From: Pseudoalteromonas luteoviolacea DSM 6061
GTDB lineage: Bacteria > Pseudomonadota > Gammaproteobacteria > Enterobacterales > Alteromonadaceae
DNA length: 34,447 bases
Assembly (NCBI RefSeq): GCF_001625655.1
Contig: NZ_AUYB01000091.1
Span: forward strand, 1 to 34,447
Direction of reading: 5' to 3'
Shown here: positions 16,380 through 24,160 of the stretch, one piece after another
Layout of the letters: each line of letters opens with the position of its first letter
Position numbering within the stretch: position 1 is the first letter of the stretch
Translations under genes and position numbers: made by a program
The notes under the pieces: generated by a model
What the model was told of the DNA's origin: nothing
What the model saw: only the letters and a program-made list of their open reading frames with translations
Databases searched by the model: none

Positions 16380-17230
16380 TGCGATTGGCGCTGTGCAATA
16401 TCGAAAATATGGCAACACAACAAGCCATTTTAGAGGTAATAGACAATCACAAAGATACCATTTCACTCGTGATTACGAGCGATCCTTACTCACGCAAAAA
16501 CGGTGGTTTTATTAAGCAAGCATACCGAAACATGCGGTATCGAGGTTACAGATTCACTGAGTATTTATTTGTGAAAATGGTGTTGTTGAGCTTGATTAGG
16601 CCTGTACTTAGTTTGTTTGGTGTTGATGTACTACCGAGTGTTGAGCAGCGCTGTAAAGAACTGGGAATTGACCATATCCATGTGAAAAACGTCAATACTC
16701 CAGAGGTTGAGGCTTTGTTGAAAAGTCACCAAATCGATCTGTTGACGATTTACTACTTTGATCAAATATTACTGCCAAACATTATTGAAGCACCCAGCAA
16801 AGGCGTGGTGAATTTTCACCCTGCAAAGTTACCCAACTGCCGTGGTTTGTTTCCTATCATGTTTAGTTATTTGTATAACGAGCAAAATTTCGGTATTTCG
16901 GCCCATTGGGTAGAGAATACGGATATCGATGCTGGGCCCATAATTGCTCAGCAAGCGATTGAAGTGACTCATGCAACGTGCTTGCTTGACATTGATAGGC
17001 AAGTAAGTAGTCACCTCCCAGATTTATTCGAATGTGTAATAGGCAAGGTGGTGTCTGGCGAGGCCGTTGCCAAAGCTCAAACGCAAAGTGGTAGTTACTT
17101 TTCATATCCTGATAGAACTCATCTAAAGTTATTAAATCAAACGCTTAAAATGATTGATTTACGCTGGGTATTGAATTTTATGGGGGTAGGTAAAGCAAAG
17201 AGTCAGGAAAGCAAGCCGATTGAAAAATGA
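16379..17230 (+). CDS. Methionyl-tRNA formyltransferase-like N-formyltransferase
   Basis: This 283-residue enzyme has the formyl-THF transferase fold. The catalytic triad is intact: Asn145 and His147 in NFHPAKLPNCRG and Asp184 in TDIDAGPII, matching Asn-His-Asp of Fmt, ArnA and GART. It is not the housekeeping Fmt: the tRNA-binding C-terminal domain is missing and the N-terminus carries a hydrophobic segment (about 62-80, YLFVKMVLLSLIRPVLSLF), so membrane association is possible. Relatives formylate amino sugars or N-hydroxyornithine in siderophores. Here it would formylate the amine (or hydroxylamine) made by the upstream enzymes. Last gene of the operon, with a terminator about 110 bases downstream. 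Confidence 0.85.
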   Translation: MRLALCNIENMATQQAILEVIDNHKDTISLVITSDPYSRKNGGFIKQAYRNMRYRGYRFTEYLFVKMVLLSLIRPVLSLFGVDVLPSVEQRCKELGIDHIHVKNVNTPEVEALLKSHQIDLLTIYYFDQILLPNIIEAPSKGVVNFHPAKLPNCRGLFPIMFSYLYNEQNFGISAHWVENTDIDAGPIIAQQAIEVTHATCLLDIDRQVSSHLPDLFECVIGKVVSGEAVAKAQTQSGSYFSYPDRTHLKLLNQTLKMIDLRWVLNFMGVGKAKSQESKPIEK

Positions 17231-17336
17231 AATAATTTAAAGCCTTATTTGTTGATATCGCTAGTATATAAAGTATACAAGGGTACAATGAAGGCTAGGG
17301 TATTTATTCTAAATTGAATGTATCTTTCAAGACCAC

Positions 17337-17362
17337 AGCAGGCTAATCATTTAGCCTGCTTT
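17337..17362 (+). terminator. Terminator after the biosynthetic operon
   Basis: AGCAGGCTAA (17337-17346) and TTAGCCTGCT (17351-17360) form a perfect 10-bp stem with a TCAT loop, followed by TTATGTGTTTT. It separates the five-gene operon from the RND genes, which may therefore have their own promoter or depend on read-through. Confidence 0.75.
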
Positions 17363-17472
17363 ATGTGTTTTACACATAGGGTTTGAAATAGCGTTAAAGT
17401 TAAGGAAGCCAGCAGAAATCTTTTAGCTGACTTTTGAAGTATAAAGGGTATTGGAAATCGCAAGGATATTGT

Positions 17473-18546
17473 ATGAGAGTGTTTTTGAGTTTGATGCTGT
17501 TGACTGGCTCTTTGCTGTTATGGGCTGACGAACAGCCTAATTCAGCAAATAAAGGGCTACCTGTTGCTGCCTACAGCTTGCAACAAGCCAATGGTTTTTT
17601 TCAAATAAGGCAAGTGACAGGGCTGGTTGTCAAACGTCAAGAAGCAGAAATTGGCTTTGAGTTTAACGGAGTTGTTGAGTCATTTTTCGTTGATCAAGGT
17701 GACGCGGTAGAGCGTGGACAAGTGCTGGCAAAGCAAGACACTCAATTACTAGAAATTGAAAAGCTAGAGCTATTAGCTAATCTAGACAAAATTAAGGCGC
17801 AACTCACCTTAGCGGAACAAGACAGTGATAGATTGTTAAAACTGAGCAAGTCTAATTACTCTGCCCAACAGCAACTTGATCAAAATCGTTCCCAAATAGC
17901 AGTCTTACAAGCAGAGCAGCGAGTTCTAAATGTAAAACTAAAAGGTATGGAAGTGCGTTTGGATAAAGCCACGCTCAAGGCGCCGTTTGATGGAGTAATT
18001 GCCGCTCGCGAAATTTCAATTGGTGAAATCGTTGGCCCAGGACAAATTGCGATAAGGATTTTGGAGCAGGGGAATTCAGAAGTGCGAATTGGTGTTCCTC
18101 AAGGACTGCTCACCAATATTCAAGAAACCATGCCCATTAATATTGGCGGCAGAGTGTTTAAAGGGACTAAACAATCCGGTGGTACAAATTTAGACCCAAT
18201 CTCCAGAACATTGCAGTTACGTTTTTCATTGCCCAATAATGCGAACGTATTTTCTGGTCAAATGGCTGCAATGACCATCTCTAAACGACAAAACAAAGCA
18301 GGGTTTTGGATCCCAATGAGTGCACTTACCAATGGTACGCGCGGGACGTGGCAAGTGTATGAAATTGTCTCTGGCCACCTCAAGCCAACTGCGGTCGAAC
18401 TGCTGCATAGCGATGGGCAATATGCCTATATTGATGGCGACCTGAGAAGCGGCGCGTCTATTTTGGCAAATGGCACACACAAAGTTGCTGCCAATATAAA
18501 AGTAGATATTGTGCAATCTATTGCAACTCGAGGTGAGCAGCGATGA
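17473..18546 (+). CDS. RND efflux periplasmic adaptor (membrane fusion protein)
   Basis: This 357-residue adaptor links an RND pump to an outer-membrane channel. It has a signal peptide (about 1-18, ending LLWA-DE), a split lipoyl/biotinyl domain (GFEFNGVVESFFVDQGDAVERGQVLAKQD and KATLKAPFDGVIAAREI), an alpha-hairpin coiled coil between (about 90-155) and beta-barrel and membrane-proximal domains after. No lipobox is seen, so it is probably soluble or weakly anchored. The frame is open from a TTG at 17434, but the ATG at 17473 has AAGGA at 6-base spacing and places the signal peptide correctly. It overlaps the pump gene by 4 bases. No outer-membrane factor is present in this window. Confidence 0.9.
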   Translation: MRVFLSLMLLTGSLLLWADEQPNSANKGLPVAAYSLQQANGFFQIRQVTGLVVKRQEAEIGFEFNGVVESFFVDQGDAVERGQVLAKQDTQLLEIEKLELLANLDKIKAQLTLAEQDSDRLLKLSKSNYSAQQQLDQNRSQIAVLQAEQRVLNVKLKGMEVRLDKATLKAPFDGVIAAREISIGEIVGPGQIAIRILEQGNSEVRIGVPQGLLTNIQETMPINIGGRVFKGTKQSGGTNLDPISRTLQLRFSLPNNANVFSGQMAAMTISKRQNKAGFWIPMSALTNGTRGTWQVYEIVSGHLKPTAVELLHSDGQYAYIDGDLRSGASILANGTHKVAANIKVDIVQSIATRGEQR

Positions 18547-21500
18547 TTGCATACTTGCTTAACAACGCGCGTTTTCAAGCTTTGCTTGTGGCCTTGTTGT
18601 TGGTTTCTGGTTTTGCTGCGCTCAACAGTTTACCAAGGACCGAAGACCCTCGGATTAATAACCGCTTTGCATTTGTTACCACCTACCTGCCAGGAGCTTC
18701 AGCTGCGCGTGTTGAAGCACAAGTAACAGAAAAAATAGAGCAAAAGCTAAAACAACAGTCTGAAATCAAAAATCTGATAGGGATGTCTCGGGCTGGCATT
18801 TCTGTGCTGAGTGTAGAGCTGGGTGACGATGTCACCAATAGTGCCCCTGTGTGGTCACGGTTAAGAGATTTATTGTCAGATGTACAAATAGAATTACCGC
18901 AAGATGCATCGTCTCCACTATTAGAGGATGATAGAGGTTATGCTTACACAAAAATCGTTGCTCTGACTATCGAGCCAGATGAAAGTGATTCACTGTCGCT
19001 TCAGCAAACCAAACAAGTGGCTGTGAATCGATACACCAAGGAACTGAGGAATCGACTTCGCAATCAAGCAGGCGTTGAGGTAGTGCATCTATTTGGTGTG
19101 GCTGATGAGGAAATTAGGATCACGCTAGACCCGGCTAAACTTAAACTAGCCGGTTTGTCATTTGAGCAAGTTGCACAAGCTGTGAAAAACGCAGATGCGA
19201 AAGTGGCAGCAGGGATGCTCAGCAATCAGAGTATTCAAATGCAAGTTGAACTGAGCGGCGAGTTTACTTCAGTACAACGCATCGCTGCTATCCCAATTCA
19301 GAGTGATGGATTATTTGGTCAGGCCTTGCTTCGGGACATCGCCAGCATTGAGCGTACTTTGGTTGACCCTCAGTTAGAGATTGCTTGGATAGACGGTATG
19401 AATGGCGCCTATCTCGGTATTCGAATGTTACCAGATGTGCGTATTGACAAGTTTTCTTCGCAAATTGACAGCGAGCTTGCTGAATTCAGTCGGACCTTAC
19501 CGAACAATATCCAATTACATAGTTTGTTTGACCAAAAGGGATATACAGAGGAAAGGCTTGGTGGATTATTAGAAAATATTTTAATGGGTTTTGCTCTGAT
19601 CTTGACCGTATTGTTTTTAACATTGGGACTCAGAGCTGCAATTATTGTAGGTTTAGCACTGCCGCTTACCGTGATGTTTACACTAGCCTGTATGAATATA
19701 TACGGTCTGCCTATTCACCAAATTTCTGTAACCGGATTGGTCGTAGCGCTGGGGATTATGGTAGATAACGCCATCGTGATTACCGATGCAGTACAGCGCT
19801 TTAGACAGCAAGGGATGAAAATACTAGAGGCGGTGTCAAAGGCGGTAAATCATTTTTGGTTGCCATTGCTTAGTTCAACACTGACCACGATCTTGGCATT
19901 TGCGCCGATAGTTTTGATGCCTGGACCATCTGGGGAGTTTGTCGGTGGCATAGCGCTTAGCGTTATTTTTGCTCTTATTGGATCCTATTTAATTTCGCAT
20001 TCTTTGATAGCTGTTTTTGCCGGAAGGTATGTTCTAGTAGAGTCTGCCAATAAACAAGGTTTATTGGCACAAGGCCTGACGATCTCTAAGTTAAGTACAA
20101 GCTTTGAAAGAGTACTAAAAGGCTCTTTAAAACGGCCAATTTTAACAGCCTCTGGCGTAATGGTATTGCCCATATTGGGCTTTATCTCTGCTGGGCAATT
20201 AACAGAGCAGTTTTTTCCACCAGCTGACAGGGACATGTTTCACATTGAGGTGAGGCTTTCAGACAATGCAAGTATTCAAGCAACCAAAGAGTTGGTTGAG
20301 AAAATGGAAAAGCATATTCTAGAGCATGATGGGATCGAAAGATTGGATTGGATGGTAGGGCGCAATATTCCTATTTTTTATTACAATTTGCTGCAAAGAG
20401 ACAAAGGGGCACGAAATTACGCTCAAGCGATGGTTAAGGTCACAGATTTTGAGCGTGCAAACGAACTGATTAAAATTTTACAACACGAGCTAGATAGAGC
20501 ATTTCCAGAAGCTCAAACATTAGTTCGTAAATTGGAGCAGGGGCCTCCGTTTAATGCGCCAATTGAAATTCGCATTTTTGGGCCTGAACTGGACAAGCTT
20601 GCGCTGCTAGGACAACAAGTAAAGCAAACCGTAATTGCCCATGCTGACGTGACTCATACTAGGACGACCTTGCAATCGGGCGCTGCAAAAGTTGAGCTGC
20701 TAGCCCACGAAACACAGTTGACTCATGCTGGTGCGCAGGCTCAGAGAGTTGCCGCCCAGTTGCAAGCACAATCGCAAGGTGTTGAAGTGGCAAGTATTTT
20801 GGAAGATACCGAAACAGTGCCTGTTAAAGTGAGATTTGGAGATCACTATCGTGCAGACTTAGATGGTCTGGCTGATGTTGAAGTAATGGGGAGCCAGCCT
20901 TTGCTATTGTCAGCGTTTGCGACCAGCCGAATAGTACCAGAACAGAGTACTATTCATCGCCGCAATGGTGAGCGTGTTAATGTGGTTGAAGCCTTTTTAC
21001 GCACAGATGTGTTGCCAGCTAAAGTACTGCAGGACATTCAAGCACAGCTTGCGCAATCCCAGTTAATAGTACCTGTTGGTTATCGGTTAGAAATAGGCGG
21101 GGAGTCTCAGCAGCGCGATCAAGCTGTAGGTAGCTTGCTCGGCAAGGTTGGTGTGATCTTTGTCTTACTTATTACTGTTTTAGTTTTGACCTTTAACTCA
21201 TTTACCACAACCGGGCTAATTTTGATTACGGCGTTTCAATCAGCTATGTTGGGCATTTTAAGTGTTTATATCGCAGGGCATCCATTTGGGTTCACTGTTA
21301 TTATCGGGCTATTGGGTTTGATGGGGCTTGCCATTAATGCCGCCATCGTAATCCTTTCGGAGCTACGAGCGAATAATGCCGAAACCGCCGATGATATTGT
21401 TAAATCCGTCATGACCTGCGCAAGGCACATAACTTCTACAACAATCACTACGGTTGGGGGCTTTTTACCGTTGATTTTGGCTGGAGGAAGCTTTTGGCCA

Positions 21501-21635
21501 CCTTTTGCAATTGCGATTGCAGGTGGAACCGTCCTTACCACGATTTTGTCCTTCTTTTTTGTGCCAAGCTGTTATTGGATGATGCAAAAGAGAAAGTTTT
21601 CACCAGCACACAAAAAACTAAATCGACTTAGTTAA
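18543..21635 (+). CDS. RND-family efflux transporter, inner membrane
   Basis: This 1030-residue permease is of the AcrB/HAE superfamily. It has a TM1 segment (about 10-28), a first large periplasmic loop, TM2-6 (about 343-495), TM7 near 535, a second loop, and TM8-12 (about 860-1020). The TM4 motif is GIMVDNAIVITD: Asp408 is present but the second acidic residue of the AcrB pair is Asn409. The TM10 position that carries the relay Lys in AcrB falls in GLMGLAINAAIVIL, with no lysine. The protein thus belongs to a divergent subgroup with an altered proton relay. Being next to the biosynthetic operon, it may export that product. A terminator follows. Confidence 0.92.
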   Translation: MIAYLLNNARFQALLVALLLVSGFAALNSLPRTEDPRINNRFAFVTTYLPGASAARVEAQVTEKIEQKLKQQSEIKNLIGMSRAGISVLSVELGDDVTNSAPVWSRLRDLLSDVQIELPQDASSPLLEDDRGYAYTKIVALTIEPDESDSLSLQQTKQVAVNRYTKELRNRLRNQAGVEVVHLFGVADEEIRITLDPAKLKLAGLSFEQVAQAVKNADAKVAAGMLSNQSIQMQVELSGEFTSVQRIAAIPIQSDGLFGQALLRDIASIERTLVDPQLEIAWIDGMNGAYLGIRMLPDVRIDKFSSQIDSELAEFSRTLPNNIQLHSLFDQKGYTEERLGGLLENILMGFALILTVLFLTLGLRAAIIVGLALPLTVMFTLACMNIYGLPIHQISVTGLVVALGIMVDNAIVITDAVQRFRQQGMKILEAVSKAVNHFWLPLLSSTLTTILAFAPIVLMPGPSGEFVGGIALSVIFALIGSYLISHSLIAVFAGRYVLVESANKQGLLAQGLTISKLSTSFERVLKGSLKRPILTASGVMVLPILGFISAGQLTEQFFPPADRDMFHIEVRLSDNASIQATKELVEKMEKHILEHDGIERLDWMVGRNIPIFYYNLLQRDKGARNYAQAMVKVTDFERANELIKILQHELDRAFPEAQTLVRKLEQGPPFNAPIEIRIFGPELDKLALLGQQVKQTVIAHADVTHTRTTLQSGAAKVELLAHETQLTHAGAQAQRVAAQLQAQSQGVEVASILEDTETVPVKVRFGDHYRADLDGLADVEVMGSQPLLLSAFATSRIVPEQSTIHRRNGERVNVVEAFLRTDVLPAKVLQDIQAQLAQSQLIVPVGYRLEIGGESQQRDQAVGSLLGKVGVIFVLLITVLVLTFNSFTTTGLILITAFQSAMLGILSVYIAGHPFGFTVIIGLLGLMGLAINAAIVILSELRANNAETADDIVKSVMTCARHITSTTITTVGGFLPLILAGGSFWPPFAIAIAGGTVLTTILSFFFVPSCYWMMQKRKFSPAHKKLNRLS

Positions 21636-21659
21636 TATATTTAGTTATTCATAACTTAT

Positions 21660-21684
21660 AAAGCCCGCTAATAGCGGGCTTTTA
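21660..21684 (+). terminator. Terminator of the RND operon
   Basis: AAGCCCGC (21661-21668) pairs with GCGGGCTT (21674-21681), with further TA pairing in the loop. It is followed by TTTATTT and lies 25 bases after the pump stop codon. Confidence 0.85.
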
Positions 21685-21889
21685 TTTATATATGACTGAC
21701 TAAAAAATGAACTTTATATCCATTTTGTTTGCATAATTTAAGGTTAACCTGACTTTGAAGTATAGTCGTAGCAGCTTTATATTCTTCCAAGCAAGCAGAG
21801 TCACATGGATGTGACTTCTTTCTTTATATATTTCGGCATATATATCAATATGTGGAAGAGTTCATATTATGTATGAGCACAATGAAAAC
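21685..21889. other. Intergenic stretch with one short inverted repeat
   Basis: Between the pump terminator and the peptide-gene terminator there is only AT-rich sequence. The one structure seen is GTCACAT-GG-ATGTGAC at 21800-21815, followed by T-rich sequence. It could be a weak terminator or a CRP-like or regulator-binding palindrome. No coding frame is supported. Confidence 0.35.
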
Positions 21890-21924
21890 AAGTGCCCCGT
21901 ATCACCTTAGGTTTAGGGGCACTT
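21890..21924 (-). terminator. Terminator of the small peptide gene
   Basis: AAGTGCCCC (21890-21898) and GGGGCACTT (21916-21924) form a perfect 9-bp stem. On the minus strand it is followed by GTTTTCATT. It starts 33 bases past the peptide stop codon. Confidence 0.7.
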
Positions 21925-21957
21925 ATTCCAGGGAGTCTGATTTATATTGGAATAAGT

Positions 21958-22137
21958 TTAATACGGGTTAGGACAGGTTCTTGCCTGAACATGCGTAAAC
22001 CAAGGACAGCCTTTATCTATACGTGTAGCAGGGAATTGTGGCAAACCTCCAGCTACTTGTGGTGTTTGTGCCAGTGGAACTTGTACATTTTTTGATGAAA
22101 GAGATTTAATCGACTTTTTATTTATTTTAAGTTTCAT
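21958..22137 (-). CDS. RiPP-like precursor peptide, 59 residues
   Basis: This small gene encodes a lysine-rich leader and a short core. The leader starts MKLKINKKSIKSLSSK and ends QTPQVAGG; the double glycine (Gly30-Gly31) is the type of site cut by C39-type leader peptidases. The 28-residue core begins LPQFPATR and ends TCPNPY, with two cysteines (about 44 and 55) and several prolines and aromatics. The start follows AATAAGGAAATAAAA (AAGG at 8-base spacing), a promoter lies just upstream and a terminator just downstream. No modification enzyme, peptidase or transporter of the lanthipeptide or rSAM type is in the window. The leader style resembles gammaproteobacterial double-glycine natural-product precursors. 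Assignment to a RiPP class is an inference. Confidence 0.72.
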   Translation of the reverse strand: MKLKINKKSIKSLSSKNVQVPLAQTPQVAGGLPQFPATRIDKGCPWFTHVQARTCPNPY

Positions 22138-22167
22138 TTTTATTTCCTTATTAAACTTTCTTTAATA

Positions 22168-22195
22168 AAGTTAGCACAATTTTAAATTTAATCAA
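22168..22195 (-). promoter_or_regulatory. Promoter of the peptide gene
   Basis: On the minus strand a -35-like TTGATT (22190-22195), a 16-base spacer and a -10-like TAACTT (22168-22173), preceded by TG, are visible. They would start a transcript about 24 bases before the peptide ATG. Confidence 0.5.
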
Positions 22196-22205
22196 TGAAT
22201 TATTT

Positions 22206-22598
22206 TTATTTACTATTGCTATTTATTGCAACTTTCATAAGCCTTCTAAAGTTTCGGCAATCTAAATGATTTGACTGTGGGCAGTTTGCCGCCTTTTGCA
22301 AACCTGTTTGTACAGCCTGAAGTTGTTTGATTTTAGATTCAATTTCTTGCGACTTTTCTAGTAGTTTTTCGCGGCTAATATTCACTCCCTCATCAGTGAA
22401 AATAGATGCAATTTCGTCAAGAGAAAACCCTGCTAGCTGGCCTAACGCAATAATAGATAATTGCTCAATAACATCATTTGAATAGTAACGGCGAATACCA
22501 TTTCGACCTGCAGGTTGGATTAATCCTTTTGATTCGTAGTAGCGCAACGCCGAAGCGTTAACACCTGTAAGTTTTGTAACTTTTCCAATGTCTAGCAT
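22206..22598 (-). CDS. MerR-family transcriptional regulator
   Basis: This 130-residue regulator has the MerR winged helix at its N-terminus (MLDIGKVTKLTGVNASALRY, then YESKGLIQPAGRNGIRRYY), followed by a dimerising coiled coil (about 75-108) and a C-terminal NCPQSNHLDCRNF with two cysteines that could sense metals, metalloids or electrophiles. The frame is open to 22685, but the ATG at 22598 begins exactly at the family N-terminus and is preferred. It is divergent from tpm, whose promoter has a 19-bp spacer with a central dyad, the standard MerR target. It probably activates tpm by twisting that promoter. Confidence 0.88.
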   Translation of the reverse strand: MLDIGKVTKLTGVNASALRYYESKGLIQPAGRNGIRRYYSNDVIEQLSIIALGQLAGFSLDEIASIFTDEGVNISREKLLEKSQEIESKIKQLQAVQTGLQKAANCPQSNHLDCRNFRRLMKVAINSNSK

Positions 22599-22687
22599 GA
22601 TGCACACCAAGATAAAATCAGATTTTTTTACCTTGGCACAATAATTAAGTGTTGTTAAGCACAGAGAATAAATTGATTGATCCACTA

Positions 22688-22718
22688 TTGACTTAAAGTC
22701 GGCTTTAAGTTGTATGCT
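22688..22718 (+). promoter_or_regulatory. MerR-type promoter of tpm
   Basis: A -35 TTGACT (22688-22693) and a -10 TATGCT (22713-22718) are separated by 19 bases instead of 17. The spacer region holds the dyad ACTTAAAG-TCGG-CTTTAAGT (22691-22710). This is the hallmark of promoters activated by MerR-family proteins. Confidence 0.8.
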
Positions 22719-22748
22719 GGTGTCGAATATTTAGCAAAAGGTGTAACT

Positions 22749-23384
22749 ATGAAAGCGTCATTTTGGTTTGATAAGTGGCAATCTCGCGAAATTGCATTTC
22801 ACGAAGGACGAGTAAATCAACTGCTTGAGAGGCATGTAGAAGCGCTCAATCTTGAGCGTGGTGCCCATATATTTGTGCCATTGTGTGGAAAAACAAGAGA
22901 CATCGCGTGGTTGCTACAAAGGGGCTACAGGGTTACTGGCGCTGAACTTAGCAAAGTGGCGGTTGAAGAACTCTTTAATGAGTTAGGCGTTGAGCCCAAA
23001 ATAAAGAAAATCGATAAGTTTGAAGTATACATATACCATGATTTAACGGTATACGTGGGTGATTTTTTTGAAATGACTTCTGAACTCTTACAGAAGGTTG
23101 ATGCTATTTATGACAGAGCCGCATTTATAGCTATGCCTGACGCAATGCTGACTGGATACTGTGATGTACTTAAGGAAATTACCAAAAAGGCACCTCAATT
23201 ATTGATAGGGTACTTATACGATCAAAACCTAGTTGCAGGTCCTCCTTTTGCGCTAAGCCAAAGCAGATTAAACACTTATTATGGGCAAGATTACAAAATC
23301 ACTCAGCTAGAAACGATTGACTCTAATGAGAATATGAAGGGTATTGCACCAGCGCAAGAAGCGTGCTGGTTGTTATGCTCTTGA
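22749..23384 (+). CDS. tpm: Thiopurine S-methyltransferase
   Basis: This 211-residue SAM-dependent enzyme of the TPMT family includes the near-invariant FWFDKWQSREIAFHEG start, FVPLCGKTRDIAWLLQRGYRVTGAELS (motif I and the acidic residue), and DAIYDRAAFIAMP. Bacterial TPMTs methylate thiopurines and selenium or tellurium compounds. The frame is open to an ATG at 22710, but that ATG lies upstream of the -10 element, so the ATG at 22749 (AAAGG 7 bases upstream) must be the start. The length fits the family (about 210-218). Regulation by the divergent MerR protein is strongly suggested by the promoter. Confidence 0.93.
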   Translation: MKASFWFDKWQSREIAFHEGRVNQLLERHVEALNLERGAHIFVPLCGKTRDIAWLLQRGYRVTGAELSKVAVEELFNELGVEPKIKKIDKFEVYIYHDLTVYVGDFFEMTSELLQKVDAIYDRAAFIAMPDAMLTGYCDVLKEITKKAPQLLIGYLYDQNLVAGPPFALSQSRLNTYYGQDYKITQLETIDSNENMKGIAPAQEACWLLCS

Positions 23385-23411
23385 ACTGCAAATGTGGGGT
23401 AAGGAAAACGC

Positions 23412-23479
23412 AAAAGGAAAGCCCACTTAGCTCTTTGATATGACTAATTGTTTAGTTAATGATGTGTTGCTTTCCTTTT
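23412..23479 (+). terminator. Long-range hairpin after tpm
   Basis: AAAAGGAAAGC (23412-23422) pairs perfectly with GCTTTCCTTTT (23469-23479) across a 46-base loop, followed by more T residues. A second hairpin, AGTTACAA/TTGTAACT (23482-23504), follows. Together they probably end tpm transcription. Confidence 0.45.
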
Positions 23480-23512
23480 TTAGTTACAATTGATAGTTGT
23501 AACTTACAAAAC

Positions 23513-23532
23513 CTCAAGGTTAACCCCTTGAG
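23513..23532 (+). promoter_or_regulatory. Hairpin at the ribosome site of the membrane protein gene
   Basis: CTCAAGG (23513-23519) pairs with CCTTGAG (23526-23532) around TTAACC. The 3' arm ends 6 bases before the ATG at 23539 and includes the only GAG that could serve as a ribosome site, so it may hold translation low. Confidence 0.35.
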
Positions 23533-23538
23533 AAATTA

Positions 23539-24144
23539 ATGTTTTTCGGTAGGAAGTTAGTGCAATCAGTAGTAGAACTTTATGCGTCTGTGGCTTACAG
23601 GTTACTCGATTTTGTTGTGGTTTTATCAGCGGTTTTTATTGCAATAGGGATTAAAAAACGAGGTGCGCGGATATTTTTTAATACGCGCTACAAACTAGAG
23701 GGCAAAGATGAACATGACTATGTGTCATGGAGTTTTACATTGTTGGTCTTTGCGTTATTTAATTATATCGACACAGCCATCACAGCTTCTATCATTTCTT
23801 TAGATACTGACTATTTGCTGCGACGTAAATTATTTTACTTAAGTAAAGTTTTCTTTTTCTTGCTTTTATATCTGTCATTGTACGCGTTACATGCAATGAG
23901 AAGTTGCTCATTTTCGGCAACAGCTCGGATTGCATATTATCTCGGGCTTATACCGATTACCTTGTACATGTTCCAACTTATATCTCGCGGCTACTATGAT
24001 GTGACCTTGATTAGCTCCGTGTACTTCAAGTTGATGATAAGTATTTACGCGTCACTTGCATGTGTTTTATATACATATTATCCAATAAAAAGCATGTATA
24101 AAATGTGGCAAAATCGGTCTGAGAGGATTAACGCTAAGACCTAG
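23539..24144 (+). CDS. Multi-pass membrane protein of unknown function
   Basis: This 201-residue protein is very hydrophobic, with about five membrane helices: roughly 18-38 (LLDFVVVLSAVFIAIGI), 62-84, 95-117 (FYLSKVFFFLLLYLSLYALHA), 128-148 and 158-180. Charged loops and a basic C-terminus (MYKMWQNRSERINAKT) follow the positive-inside rule. No family or motif is recognised. It stands alone, with hairpins upstream, and converges on the H-NOX gene 17 bases away. A sensing or regulatory membrane protein is possible but not shown. Confidence 0.7.
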   Translation: MFFGRKLVQSVVELYASVAYRLLDFVVVLSAVFIAIGIKKRGARIFFNTRYKLEGKDEHDYVSWSFTLLVFALFNYIDTAITASIISLDTDYLLRRKLFYLSKVFFFLLLYLSLYALHAMRSCSFSATARIAYYLGLIPITLYMFQLISRGYYDVTLISSVYFKLMISIYASLACVLYTYYPIKSMYKMWQNRSERINAKT

Positions 24145-24160
24145 TTAAATTTGCATAGCT

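Noticed and set aside
12573..17230. Tambjamine or prodigiosin-type cluster
   Set aside because: A reductase, an aminotransferase and a dehydrogenase-fold protein are shared with tambjamine synthesis, but there is no bipyrrole machinery, acyl ligase or carrier protein, and a formyltransferase plus Fur box does not fit.
16379..17230. Housekeeping methionyl-tRNA formyltransferase (fmt)
   Set aside because: The tRNA-binding C-terminal domain is missing, there is a hydrophobic segment before the catalytic core, and no def or rsmB is nearby.
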